Notes under the pieces: model-generated | Databases searched by the model: none | What the model was told of the DNA's origin: nothing | The model's input: only the letters and a program-made list of their open reading frames with translations | Position numbers and translations under genes: made by a program | Part shown: piece after piece, positions 18,830 to 29,044 of the stretch | How the letters are laid out: every line of letters starts with the position of its first letter | How positions within the stretch are numbered: position 1 is the first letter of the stretch | Origin: Chara braunii | Taxonomy: Eukaryota > Streptophyta > Charophyceae > Charales > Characeae | Length of the DNA: 33,009 nucleotides | Direction: 5' to 3' | NCBI GenBank assembly: GCA_003427395.1 | Contig: BFEA01000960.1 | Span: 1-33,009 of the forward strand

Positions 18830-19620
18830 CACCCTAAAACCTCCCCTTGATTGCACTTTTTGAGGACCAGGTCATAAACTGAAAATTATGCGACATGACC
18901 CTATCGGACACCATATGTACCTAATCCTAAACCCTATTGTACACCCTTCCTAAAAACTTGCCACTAGAGTTAACCCTCATGGTGTCATGCAAAGTTTAAA
19001 TTTTTCCCTCTCTTAACCCCTAAACCCCAAACTATCATTTGAGCACTCTTCTAAATGGCACCTCTATCCCTAACCGCAAAGTAAGCCCTGAAGACATCAG
19101 ATCATCAGTCTAACAGGCCAACTGAAAAAGGGGTTGCTTTCTTGTAACCATTGTTGTTGAAATTAGTATCGGGCGTTTAACGTTGTGGTAATTTTATCCC
19201 AAGCCCTCAGCCCACTCAAACCCTAACCCCATTCTAAACAACATCCTAAATACTTAATCTCAAACCATTAGAAGTCTTAAACCCTTAAACCCTTAAACCA
19301 TGAACCACCCAACCTCAAATCCTTACTGACTGCAAGGTCATGGATATCTTGCGCAATACCACCTAATCCCTGATCCAAAACCACAATCCCTAAACCCTTA
19401 CAAACCTTAGAGGAATAGGTATATTTTAGTTATGCCGCCAATTTGTCAAGAAACCCTTCACCAAAACTTAACCCAAAACCTTATCCTAAACCCTTAACCC
19501 TTAGACACCCCATAGGCATTGACGTACTTGAGCAATACCACTGTTCTCCCCTTAAACCATATCCCAAACTTAAACCTTCAATTCGGACCCCTAACACCTA
19601 AGCCCTTACAAGCCCTAAAA
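18830..19620. repeat. Degenerate telomere-like (CCCTAAA-related) region
   Basis: Dense in CCCTAAACCC, AACCCTTA, CCCTAACC and similar words on the plus strand, the C-strand of the plant telomere unit TTTAGGG, but never as a clean tandem. A separate motif, TTG(C/A)GCAATACCAC, recurs about 179 nt apart (about 19350 and 19529), so part of the region may be a degenerate satellite rather than a telomere remnant. Confidence 0.55.
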
Positions 19621-19671
19621 GTGACGCACATCCTTGCAGAGGATTGACATTCATTTCCCTGTTAGGATCAT

Positions 19672-20408
19672 GTTGAATGAGCGTTAGGAGATTTATATTT
19701 GTAAGAACATCTGAGCATCTTTAATAGAGATAAGACATTTGAGCGTATTGAGTCTCAATCCCACGGCCTGCACCTGCACAAACTCATAATAAAGTCCTTA
19801 CTACTACTTAGTTTCATCCGTAGGTTGTCAATAGGGGTAGGACGTCCAGCAGGTTGCACAACACAACCCAGGTGAGTCGAGTACCTAAGGCAGAGTAACA
19901 AAACTCTTATGTGGAAGCTAAATGGTTATTGTGGAGTGTTGAAGCTGGAGGAAATTCGTGAACGAGTGGAACAATAATACTTGCTCTATGCTCCATTGGT
20001 TTATAGGAAATCCATGAAGTTGAAGAGGCAGTCATAGTTATCGTGCAAGTGAAACTGCGTGTAGGCCTTCGCAGCGTGTGTGAAGCGCACGCGTGTGCAC
20101 CGTTGTATGTGTCTATGTATGTTGTATTGTGAGTGCAAGACAGCAGTAGCGTGATGAGGGATTGTCACCTCAGCATACCGACGTGTTGTGGCTGACTGGA
20201 TCAGGAGACATACTTGATATGGGAAAAAATTGTGTCAATGATATGTGTGAACTTTGATTTGCGTTGTTGTACTCGCGAGTGACAAGACTTTGTGAAATTA
20301 GAAGTTCCAGTGAAGTTTCATCTTGGAATCGAGTGTAAAAATTGTGATTAAAATACTATGTCAAATTTGTAAGTGTGAGTGCGCATACATGGATGTTGTC
20401 TATTATCA
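19672..20408 (+). mobile_element. Candidate LTR (3' boundary better supported than 5')
   Basis: Ends ...TATTATCA directly before TT and a plant-type primer-binding site, the standard order LTR-spacer-PBS. The proposed start TGTTGAATGAGCG is chosen only because TGTTGA is a common LTR start; other TG starts are possible. No second LTR was found in the window, and downstream no gag or pol frame was recognised, so the element is a fragment. Confidence 0.4.
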
Positions 20409-20410
20409 TT

Positions 20411-20421
20411 TGGTATCAGAG
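20411..20421 (+). promoter_or_regulatory. Primer-binding site for initiator tRNA-Met
   Basis: TGGTATCAGAG matches the complement of the 3' end of plant initiator methionine tRNA, the usual minus-strand cDNA primer for plant LTR retrotransposons. It lies 2 nt after a CA dinucleotide. Confidence 0.7.
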
Positions 20422-20465
20422 TGAAGGCTAGCTCTGAAGTGACACATGCAACATCAATGAAAATT

Positions 20466-20636
20466 GTATAATGTTGTTGCCGTCAATGAAAATTCAATCG
20501 AGAAATTGACATCAATATAAACTTAATATTGTTGTTGACGTCAACAAAAAATCAACGAGGGAGTTGACATCAATAAATATTCAAAATGTGGTTGACGTTG
20601 GTGAGATTGATTAAAAAAAAAAAAAAAAAAAAAAAC
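20466..20636 (+). repeat. About 62-bp degenerate tandem repeat and poly(A)
   Basis: Units begin GTTGTTG(C/A)CGTCAA and contain TTGACATCAATA; roughly two and a half copies run to about 20592. They are followed by an A-run of about 21 nt (20614-20634). They lie just inside the primer-binding site, in the leader of the LTR element. Confidence 0.65.
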
Positions 20637-20639
20637 TTT

Positions 20640-21160
20640 GTTGGATTGTAAACCGGCGAGAGAACCGTTGACCTGACCTTGATTAAGAACAACAGGTGGG
20701 AAATTGCAATAGAGGTGATAACTCAACGAATATAGGAGTCAAACGGTGGAGGGAACCGACGTTAGAGAGAAGGAAGGCGAAGTCCACGTTTTGGAGTCAA
20801 CGTTGGCCAGACGACCATGAGTGGCAATAGTATGCATTTGCATCTTGCATGGTGATTGTACAACGGACGTTGCAGAAGAAACCTTAAAAAGAAGTGATCC
20901 GCCGAGTGCACGATCCAAACGAGGAAGCACCTCATCGTACCATTTGACCTCATTAACTGTGCGTGTATGTGTTAGTTAATCTACAAAATGCGTAGGTTAG
21001 AGTCTGTTTGCATCAGTATTCGCCGGAGGGTATAAAAAATAAAAAAATTATTATTACACCCTATGCAGTTTTATTTTGAGTCGTGATTGACGTTAATCAT
21101 GAATTGATGCATCCGAATTGAGGAAAGCTCAAAATACGCTTGTTGTTGACGTGAAACTAT
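20640..21160. other. Unassigned sequence
   Basis: No gene or clear repeat beyond a small inverted motif TGATT/AATCA near 21086-21101. Confidence 0.35.
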
Positions 21161-21166
21161 AAACTT

Positions 21167-21490
21167 CGTCGAGCGCATCAAGTCCCCCTTTTTTTTGCAA
21201 AGGGCGGGAACCCTCCCGATCATGTCACGTAGGAGTAAACGAAACAAAACGAGAGACAACTTGGAAATAACGCAAAATAACCTCGCGAACCACCGAGGCG
21301 GGCGTGGTCGCGTCGTCCCTTCCTCGCTCTAGCCAAACATGCCAGTCGTACTTCTCGTGATCCCCTACAATAGGATAAGTTCCCGCGGGGCACAACTTAC
21401 CTTCCCTAAGGGGCTGTCACCACCCTTAAGGGCGTATCCCTACCGAGCTACTGACCCACATGCGAAAACTCTCAGATGCAATCACAGAGG
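21167..21490 (-). repeat. Second copy of the 9.4-kb insertion's terminus
   Basis: On the minus strand this reads TTTCGCATGTGGG, CAGTAGCTCGG, GGATACGCCC, TGGTGACAGC, GGGAGGG, then GATGCGCTCGACG, parallel to 11540-11777. Its terminus (21167) corresponds exactly to the end of the insertion, with CGACG for CGACA. The subterminal hairpin is at the same place but has a different sequence (CCCTTT/AAAGGG type, with an A/T-run expansion). The other end of this copy was not found. Confidence 0.7.
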
Positions 21491-21494
21491 TAGA

Positions 21495-22440
21495 TCAACC
21501 AAAAGTGTTTGTTTGTTTCACAGTAGTACATGTACGCTTGGTTAAACATCAATCGGACCTGAATTTTGTTCGTTCTTTAGGGCGCTTATATCCTAAGTAC
21601 GAAGCAGAAGTCGGTCGACTAGGATGACCTCAACCAAGCATGAAACCACGAATCGATCATAGTCCCTTAAGTACTGAACTTAGAGAAAACAAATTATTAT
21701 ATTATAATTAGTCCAAAGAGAACTGACCATCAAAACATTCAAAAAATTCAACCATCTTAATTAAACTTAATAAGTAAAATACTATATCAACTTGCCAACA
21801 AAAAGTTAGTTTTGACCACTACCTCGATGATACGGTCAAAATAGTCGAATTATCGCAGCTCTAACTTGAAGAGGTATGCTTACCAAAGTCATAGACTATA
21901 CCTTATTGCAAACCGACATGCACATCTTTCATCACATCTCAATTTTTCTTCTAAGAAGACAAACTACTTTGCAAATTATTCTTGATTAGGTGCATTACTT
22001 GAAGTGTTACAAGTTTATGGAAAATTCTTACTTCAGATAGTTCCATACATTATCGCAATATTTTGCTACAAATGTGACAACTACTTTTGGCCTACTTCTA
22101 CGGGTAATTCGTGTTCTGTGTGTTTGGTTACCCCTCAATGCGAAAGCATGAAAGTCTCATCATGGAAAACCCGGACACTATCCATCCGGTTGGTCCTATC
22201 TACGAAATATTTTTTATTTCAATTTTTTATTTAACTTTGCTGAGTCATGTAAAATAACAATGGCTTTGGCATAGGAACAACCTGACATGGTTCTTTGATC
22301 AACCTATAAAGGTTTGTTTAGCCATGATACAGTTCTCGGCCTTCTTGAGCCTCAGTCTCGTGCAAGACCCTCATCATCAAAAGTCAAAGTGGTAACGCGA
22401 GGTCGATTGCGGGCGAGGGCCGCAGTCGAAAAACCCCAAC
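21495..22440. other. Unassigned A/T-rich sequence
   Basis: No coding frame with recognisable content; frames are short and interrupted. Confidence 0.35.
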
Positions 22441-22830
22441 ATTTTTAATTCCTATGATAATAGGCAAAAAAAAAGAAAAACATATAGGGTTGTAGTTTTT
22501 TTTTGCGCTCTACAACTGCATATTTTTAGTTTTATTTTTTGACTTCGTTTTGGATTTTAAAAAAATGAAAAACCGAAATCCCTCAGACAAAAGTTCTTCA
22601 CTTTATTATTTTAGTAAGAAAAATAAAGAATTTTGTTTGTTTTTTATTTCAAATTTGGTAACCAATTTTCATATGACCCCAAGGCAAAAGTTGTTGAGTT
22701 TATTTTTTGGCATAACATATATTTTTTTCAGATTTTTTTCTGAATTCGTTTTTTTTTTTTTTTTTTTTTTTTTTTCTTGATCACAGACCGCAGTCATAAC
22801 CGCGGGCCCGCGGCCACGGCCGCGGGGGAT
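22440..22830. repeat. A/T-rich repeat units, poly(T), then GC palindromic cluster
   Basis: Two related stretches (about 22580-22620 and 22677-22740) share CAAAAGTTnTT...TTTATT, with ACATATATTTTTT in the second. A similar stretch recurs at 28540-28590. A T-run (22750-22775) is followed by a GC-rich palindromic block CCGCGGGCCCGCGG (about 22800-22813). Confidence 0.5.
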
Positions 22831-24280
22831 TCATAGGCTCGTATAACGCGAACTGTCTGCGAACCATACAGGGAGATCATCCTAGAGGCCAATATTCAAA
22901 TTATGGCACAGAATGGCTGACACATTCGAAAAAGGTGCCTTGTCATGGTGTTTCTAATCCGAACGACGCTAGAACGGAAACGATAATATCAACAGCAAGC
23001 TCTGCATGACGAATGGCATCGTGCTTTGTATTGGTTGCCCTGTTTTCATCAATTTTTAATATTTTTTTTAAAGCTCCAAATGTTTTTTTTCTTAGGCCCA
23101 TAGCATTTGAATTTCTGACCTGTACTTTTTTTTCTCCTTTATTTGCTTTAAAAAACGATTGTGACGCCGACCTTGGGACATGGTGAAAACAAAATTACAA
23201 GCGACAGCTCGCCTGGACACCACAAGGTTGTTGTCCTCACCCTAATAGGATGCATTGTTATCAGTGTTGTATCTAGACAGAAACTTGCATTGAATACAAC
23301 TCTAATGACCGAGCGTTCCATTTGGTTGAAGCAAAAAAATGCGGGACCCGATGTGCTCGACAACGCAAATTGGTTGTGCAAGCAGAACTGCGATAAATAA
23401 CCAACATAAACAAAAAAAATTGAAAAGGGAATAAGATGTAAGGAATTTGATTTGACTTACCGATAGCAACTTAGTACTTTAGGGTTTGACGGGCTGTGTC
23501 AGAGTCACCATTATGATCGAAGGTGATAACTTCTTCATGTATGGGGCGGTGACCCTCTTGGAGATTTAAGGCACCACTAGTATACCATATTTCCTCATGT
23601 TGCACCAGATGTTTTTGGGCGTCATCCCAAGAGGAGGCGAAGGTGCAAAAAGCAGCAGGGAAAGAAGTAGAAAGGAAACAATAGAGAAGAAGAAAGCACC
23701 AAAGAAGGAGGAAAAAAAAATTGAGGAAGGAATTGGGGTACGCACAACCCGATCTTAGACTATTACAGGAAGAAGGAGACAAGCATCGACCTAGTATTAC
23801 AAGATAGAAGAGAAAAAAATATAAAATGGAAGATGAGAAAGATAGAGGCAAAACAAGAAAAAACTCTTGCACTAATAAAGTCTTTTACTTAGGATGATAA
23901 AGGTGAAGAAGTGAAGCCTGAGAAGAAGAAGCAAATGTGTTGATCCATATGCTGCATCAATAGAAGGGAAAAAAAAAAGATGAGAAATTTGCTGCAATTG
24001 AAAGAACAAAACAACTACAAAAAGAAAAGAAGATGTGGAAGAAAAAACGTTGATTGGAGGAAGACCTTTGAGTTTACCTGTCATAGAGTGCAAGTTGATG
24101 TCAATAATAACACAATATGGAGGATATGAACTGACTGTAGAACTTTTAATAGAGTCGTGGCAGCAAAAGCAAAGGAAAAAAATATTGTTGGAATGAGTAT
24201 GTAATATTAGGGTCTCGGAGGCTGAAATAAAGATATATATAACTGTGGTGTAGCAAGTAGAAAAAAGGAAAAAGACAACT
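22830..24280. other. Unassigned sequence
   Basis: No supported gene. Frames on both strands across 23148-23400 and a T-rich minus-strand frame (24441-23872) are low-complexity or lack motifs. Confidence 0.35.
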
Positions 24281-24282
24281 AA

Positions 24283-24385
24283 GTGCAAAATGCATAAATT
24301 TTCGGAGAAAGAAACCATGACGCAATAATTGTAGGAGGATGTTGATTTGAATGTCCAAACATTGGGCCATGTTTTACTGCACATC
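24283..24385 (+). repeat. Diverged direct repeat, copy 1 (possible PPT-LTR junction)
   Basis: Shares GGAGAAAGAAA(C/T)CATGACGC, AATTG(T/A)AGGAGG(A/G)TGTTGA, ATTGGG(C/T)(C/T)ATGTTTTAC with 24978-25085. AGGAGG directly before TGTTGA resembles a polypurine tract followed by an LTR start; that reading is inferred. Confidence 0.6.
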
Positions 24386-24977
24386 CTTAGGGGGATGCAA
24401 CAAAATTGATGCCTCATCTCTGAGGCAGTCCATATGAGCAAGGTGAGCTAGGAAGTTGAAAGACCGAAAGGCAGGATGAAAATGAAAGAGAAAAGATAGG
24501 GGCTGATATAGGAGAAGTGGAAAGTCTACTGAAAGACTTCAAACTGGAACGATTGCAGATATGTTAGCATCACCTGACGACACAACAACCATTTTGGAAG
24601 CAACCGAGCTCATGCAACCCGCGCGGTCCCAAGCTATGCAACAACAAGTACTAATGATGGCATATGTTTGACCCCGAGTTGAATTCAGACCATCTTACAA
24701 CAGTACGGTCAAGGTGGTCAGAACCAACATCTTCATACGAAAGAAGACTCAGTCTGACAACGTGAACCTCCATGTTTAGATTTCTGAGCTCATAGCATAC
24801 TTTAACTTTACCTACCTTGACCTCAGACTCAAGTCTTGATTGTTACTACAAATACGAAAGTTAAATAAATGGTTGTTGAGTGTGCTGACATGGGGGAGAG
24901 GAGATGAGAGAGTGGACTAACGTGCATTTCGCATTGACTTTGAGTAGTTTCTTGCCCTGATCAAATCGCGCTGGGAA

Positions 24978-25085
24978 GATAAAACTTGTGCAAGAATTTT
25001 GGGAGAAAGAAATCATGACGCTGTAATTGAAGGAGGGTGTTGACAATACAGATTTAGATGCCCAAGAATTGGGTTATGTTTTACA
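24978..25085 (+). repeat. Diverged direct repeat, copy 2
   Basis: Partner of 24283-24385, about 700 nt downstream; it has GAAGGAGGG followed by TGTTGACAATACAG. The sequence between the copies (24386-24977) has no recognised gene. Confidence 0.6.
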
Positions 25086-25278
25086 ATTAAGAATGTATCA
25101 TGAGCCAATGTGGCTGAACAAAACTCAACTTCAAGGCGTTAAAGGTCAAAGAATAACTGAACCAATTATATTGTCCTAAGTCGAAAAAGAATGAGGAATA
25201 ATCTTACATACCCTATACATAATCCACAATGCCTCAACATAAGAGACAGAGCTCAGTCTCATGGTAAAGGTAGGGATT

Positions 25279-25380
25279 GTCTGAAGGACGATACGTATAA
25301 CTCTGAGAGGAGACTCCAAGGGAGCACCCACACAACTAGGTAAAGGCCACTACGCTCGAGAGGAGAAAAACAACACAACA
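25279..25380 (+). repeat. Direct repeat flanking the crossed inverted repeat, left copy
   Basis: CACCCACACAACTAGG...TACGCTCGAGAGGAG and AAAACAACACA correspond to CGCCACACAACATAGGG, TACGCTAGAGGGGCG and AAAATAACACA near 26580-26632. The A-c-A'-c' element lies between the two copies. Confidence 0.5.
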
Positions 25381-25455
25381 CTGGGCTCAATGAAAACCAT
25401 CAAACGGGTACCGCCAACTGTAGGGGAAGGGCCTATCACACAAGGGAGCATACAT

Positions 25456-26499
25456 ACAACAGAAAAATTCCCACGATAAACGAAAGTTAAGAAAACATTC
25501 CATAAAAAGAAAATCCTTCATATTTATAAATTATCATTCCAATGTTCATCAAATTCTAAAATTTTCAGTTTTATTTGATAAGTTCGCGTCTAAATATAAG
25601 TTTTCCCTTCCAACTATATTTTTTTGTTCAAGATGGAATGAAAGTCTGGACAAGTTTATAAAATATTTTAAGTAAATTTTCATTCTTCTACAATAAATAT
25701 TTTATAATCTAGATTGGATTAACCTATTTATGACTGAAAATCCTTACTTAAAATGAATGTCCAATTAAAATATTTCATGAACTCATCCATACTTTCATTT
25801 CATTTTTAGCATGCAGTTCAAATAAGAAGGCATACCCCATTCAACAGAAAAATTTTCCAAAATTAAATAATCATTCTATAGTAAAATTACATTCTAAATT
25901 CTAAATTTTCATTCCATCTTGAAAAATGTCATTCTAATTTTTAAATTTTATGTCTTACTTGAAAACTTTCATTCCGAGAATGGGGTATCCCTTCTTATTT
26001 GAATTGCATGCTAGAGATGGAATGAAAGTCTGGATGAGTTCATGAAATATTTTAATCGGACTGTCATTCTATGTAAGGATTTTCAGTCATAAATGGGTTA
26101 ATTCAATCTAAATTAAAAGGTATTTGTTACAGTAGAATGAAAGTTTAATTAAGACATTTCATAAACTCATCCAGACTTTCATTCCATCTTGAACAAATAG
26201 ATGTAGTTGGAAGGGAAAACTCATATTTAGACGAGAACTTACCAAATAAAACTGAAAATTTTAGAAATGGACGAACATTGGAATGATAATTTATAAATAT
26301 GAAGGATTTTTTTTTAATAGAATGTTTTTTCAACTTTCATTTCTCGTGGGAATTTTTCTGTTGTTCTTGGAAGGAAATTTTTCAAGTAAGACGAAAATTT
26401 TTAAAATTGGAATGACATTTTTTAAGATGAAATTAAAATTTGAAATTAAGAATGTAATTTTACTATAAAATGGTTATTTAATTAAAAAAAAAAATTTGT
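25456..26499. mobile_element. Crossed inverted-repeat element A-c-A'-c'
   Basis: Arm A 25456-25842 and its inverse A' 25978-26364 are both 387 nt. Each outer end reads ACAACAGAAAAATTCCCACG or its complement, and each inner end ATACCCCATTC or GAATGGGGTAT. The middle piece c (25843-25977, 135 nt) is itself repeated inverted as c' directly after A' (26365-26499), sharing TTCAAGTAAGAC, GAATGACATTTTT and AATGTAATTTTACTATA. A and c both start AACAGAAAAATT. Arm A also contains a smaller internal inverted repeat (GATGGAATGAAAGTCTGG and its relatives). It is A/T-rich and non-coding, and looks like a MITE or foldback element in an unusual dimeric arrangement. Confidence 0.8.
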
Positions 26500-26506
26500 A
26501 AGACGA

Positions 26507-26908
26507 GCCTGAAGGAAAGTAAGGGCTATGTCGACATAGATATGTGACCAAAAGTCGTGAGCAAGGAAAACGTACACTCAAGAGGACGCCACACAACATA
26601 GGGTACGCTAGAGGGGCGACAAAATAACACATCCATATTAGCAGGGGGAAAGGGGATCATCATGAGACTTAATGGTGAGCTCAAAGGCGAAGGGTAGGTG
26701 TGGATGAGGGAAACTCCATGGAGGAGGGGAAAAAAACAAAAAAAAACACAATAGTCTACGGATGAAGCTCCAGAATGAAGTCGTGTCGAAATGATGAAGT
26801 AGCTAGTGACGACCTCGTCAAAGTAGCCACGGTAAAGTAGGAGCAACGCTGAAATCGAGTGCAAGTTTGAAACGTTGCAACAAGTACTCTGCTGCTGAAG
26901 AGAAACAC
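26507..26908. repeat. Right flanking direct repeat and unassigned sequence
   Basis: The segment 26577-26632 is the right copy of the flanking direct repeat (left copy 25279-25380). The rest is purine-rich on the plus strand with no recognised product. Confidence 0.45.
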
Positions 26909-27394
26909 TTAAGTCGAAGGTCGAAGATAGATACTGTAACAGGGAGTTGTTGCATAAATGTCGAACTTGGAGATAAATGAGATATAAAAATCACTCACAA
27001 TAGCGAAAAGGAGGCCGATAAGCATACTGAGGGCACAATGAGCATGCAATATCAAGTAGAACCACATCCACGGGGGGAAGAAGACCCGAGGCAGGACCGG
27101 TGAAGCAGGAGGGTCCATTGATGTAGGAGAGGGGATGTTCGTCAGGGTGGTCGGTGAAGTAGATGGGTTAGTGAGAGGACGAGAAGTAGGAGGGGAGGAA
27201 GATGGAGAGAAAGGGTAAGCGCGATCGTAAGAACGCACAAAAGTCATAGTGTGCTTCAAGTGCTCTAGAAGCTCTCAAGTAGACTCATCATTAGGATAAC
27301 TCTTCCAACGAACAAGATACTCGAGATGGGGAGGTTGATCGTCGGTCATACGCCGGGATACAATGTGAGAGACGACAAACTTTTTGTGGCTCCT
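26909..27394 (-). pseudogene. Decayed chromodomain with Pro/Ser-rich tail
   Basis: On the minus strand 27394-27250 reads through HIVSRRMTDDQPPHLEYLVR, then WKSYPNDEST, then LLEHLKHTM. This is a chromodomain, with the EYLVRWKxYPxxExTWE signature, the fold that binds methylated histone tails. The codon for the final conserved Trp is TGA (27275-27277), so the domain is broken there. Downstream the same frame runs to a stop at 26909 through a Pro/Ser/Thr-rich stretch and one hydrophobic segment. The upstream side is cut by a TA microsatellite. It is most likely the integrase C-terminus of a chromovirus-type (Ty3/gypsy) element, but a host chromodomain gene fragment is possible. Confidence 0.7.
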
Positions 27395-27401
27395 AATTAT
27401 G

Positions 27402-27405
<4 letters not shown>

Positions 27406-27449
<44 letters not shown>
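27406..27449. repeat. (TA)n microsatellite
   Basis: About 22 TA units, adjacent to a perfect hairpin CTCAGGC/GCCTGAG at about 27455-27474. Confidence 0.9.
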
Positions 27450-27451
<2 letters not shown>

Positions 27452-27479
27452 CGACTCAGGCCCGTTTGCCTGAGTAGAG

Positions 27480-28070
27480 CCGCAAAGGACTAGTAGTTGA
27501 AAATGCCATGGGGTTTTGCATTGTAAAATGTAAATACATTTGCGTGGTCCATCAGGATCAAAATTCTTATTGGCATAGAAAAGATGTAACTTTATACATA
27601 TATTGGCATGATGTATGTACCGCTAACCTGAATTATGCTGCTAGTTGTGGCTCGTTGTCGGGCAATGTCACCATGTAGCTAAAAACCAGTTGGGTTATTA
27701 TGGTAAAAAATTGTCGTTGGATCGTGCCTATCAGTTGCAGATAGGACAAACGGGTTGCAACCATGACCACTTGATTTCAAGCACAGCGAAATACTGCACC
27801 CACAAGATAGTACATACTTCATCCGGGGATGAGATCTGAGAGCAAAAGAAGTTTAACTTAGGACATTTTCTATAAAATACGAATAATGAAGTTAAATGTC
27901 CGTCACATTCGTCAGTTAATGGATTGTGCACATAGGGAATCTACCATGAACATGAATTTACCATAAACATGAATCTCCCCTAAACGTATAGATTTTAAAA
28001 AAAAAAAGGACAAATAAAAAAAAAAAAACTTATAGGGTCTTTGCAGGGGTTTCTTAGCAAATCGAAATCA
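27480..28070. other. Unassigned A/T-rich sequence
   Basis: No gene recognised. Short A-runs occur near 27997-28028. Confidence 0.35.
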
Positions 28071-28994
28071 CCTAGAACACAAGATTCGTGAAAACCTAAC
28101 AAAACAAATTGTTAGATTTGCACGAAATGTATTCAAGATTGTGATACTATGTTTTTCCGGCCTTCTCCAGGAACAAAATTTTATGTGAAGTAAAACAACC
28201 GCAAAAAAAAAAAAAAAAAAAACTTTTTGAGAACCGCTGGAAGTGGCGAGGAGAAAAACATGTTTTTCCACATAAAATCACTACATGGCGAAACAACTTA
28301 TATTTAAGAACTGAAATATCTATTTTTTTTGTTATCTAAAAAAATCATATTTATAGTCGTATAAGATGTATAACATGATGAACGTATTCGGGGGGTTTTC
28401 GAACGCTCGAATGTGTTTTCAAACATGTTTTCCCATACCTGAGCAAACATATTATTTTTTACTGTTTATTTTATTTTTTTCCCCTTTCTTTTTACTTTTA
28501 AACTCGTGTTTGGCTAAGAATTTAAAGGTGTCTCCCTGACAAAAGTTGTTTGTATTCTTATTTTAAATAACATATATTTTCTGGCAAGTTGATTTATAGT
28601 CCTATAAATTAGTTTTCGCAGATCTTGGTTTTTAACTAACTGCTGAACATGACTTATAGTTCTATAAGTGAGTATTCACCGAAATCCGTTTTTTTTAAAC
28701 ATCTTTCAAGTTTGCCTTGTAGTCCTTAAAAATTGTCCTATTTGAGCTTTGTTTTTTGCAAATCTAATGAGAATGACGTATTGCCATATAAGAGGATTTT
28801 GCAATAAAGGGTTTTCTTGCACATTTTGAGGAACAGTTGACTTTTCACCTCGTTTTTTACCTCCTTTATCGAAAAACAGTTAAAAATGCTATATTTGTGT
28901 AAAAAAATAATAGTTTTGACTTTTATTTTTTAATTTTATAAAAAATGTGAGGTTTTCTCGTTTTGTTAGGTTTTCACGAATCCAATGTTCTAGG
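28071..28994. mobile_element. Possible MITE bounded by 34-nt inverted repeats
   Basis: Left arm 28071-28104 and right arm 28961-28994 match in inverted orientation at 31 of 34 positions (CCTAGAACA...CGTGAAAACCTAACAAAA). The enclosed 924 bp are A/T-rich and non-coding. No clear target-site duplication is visible, so the element call is tentative. Related AAAACCTAACAA words recur near 30415 and 30474. Confidence 0.5.
28592..28795. repeat. Palindromic array, about 60-nt period
   Basis: ATTTATAGTCCTATAAAT (28592-28609) and ACTTATAGTTCTATAAGT (28652-28669) are 8-bp hairpins spaced 60 nt apart, differing by a compensated T-A to C-G pair. Decayed units follow near 28714 and 28775. An earlier partial unit is near 28347. 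Confidence 0.65.
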
Positions 28995-29044
28995 GTTACT
29001 GGTCTACCAGGAGGGCGAATAGGCAGGGGTGGACGCACAATATA

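Noticed and set aside
23148-23400. Possible short exon on either strand
   Set aside because: Both strands are open over the same interval, and no family is recognised.
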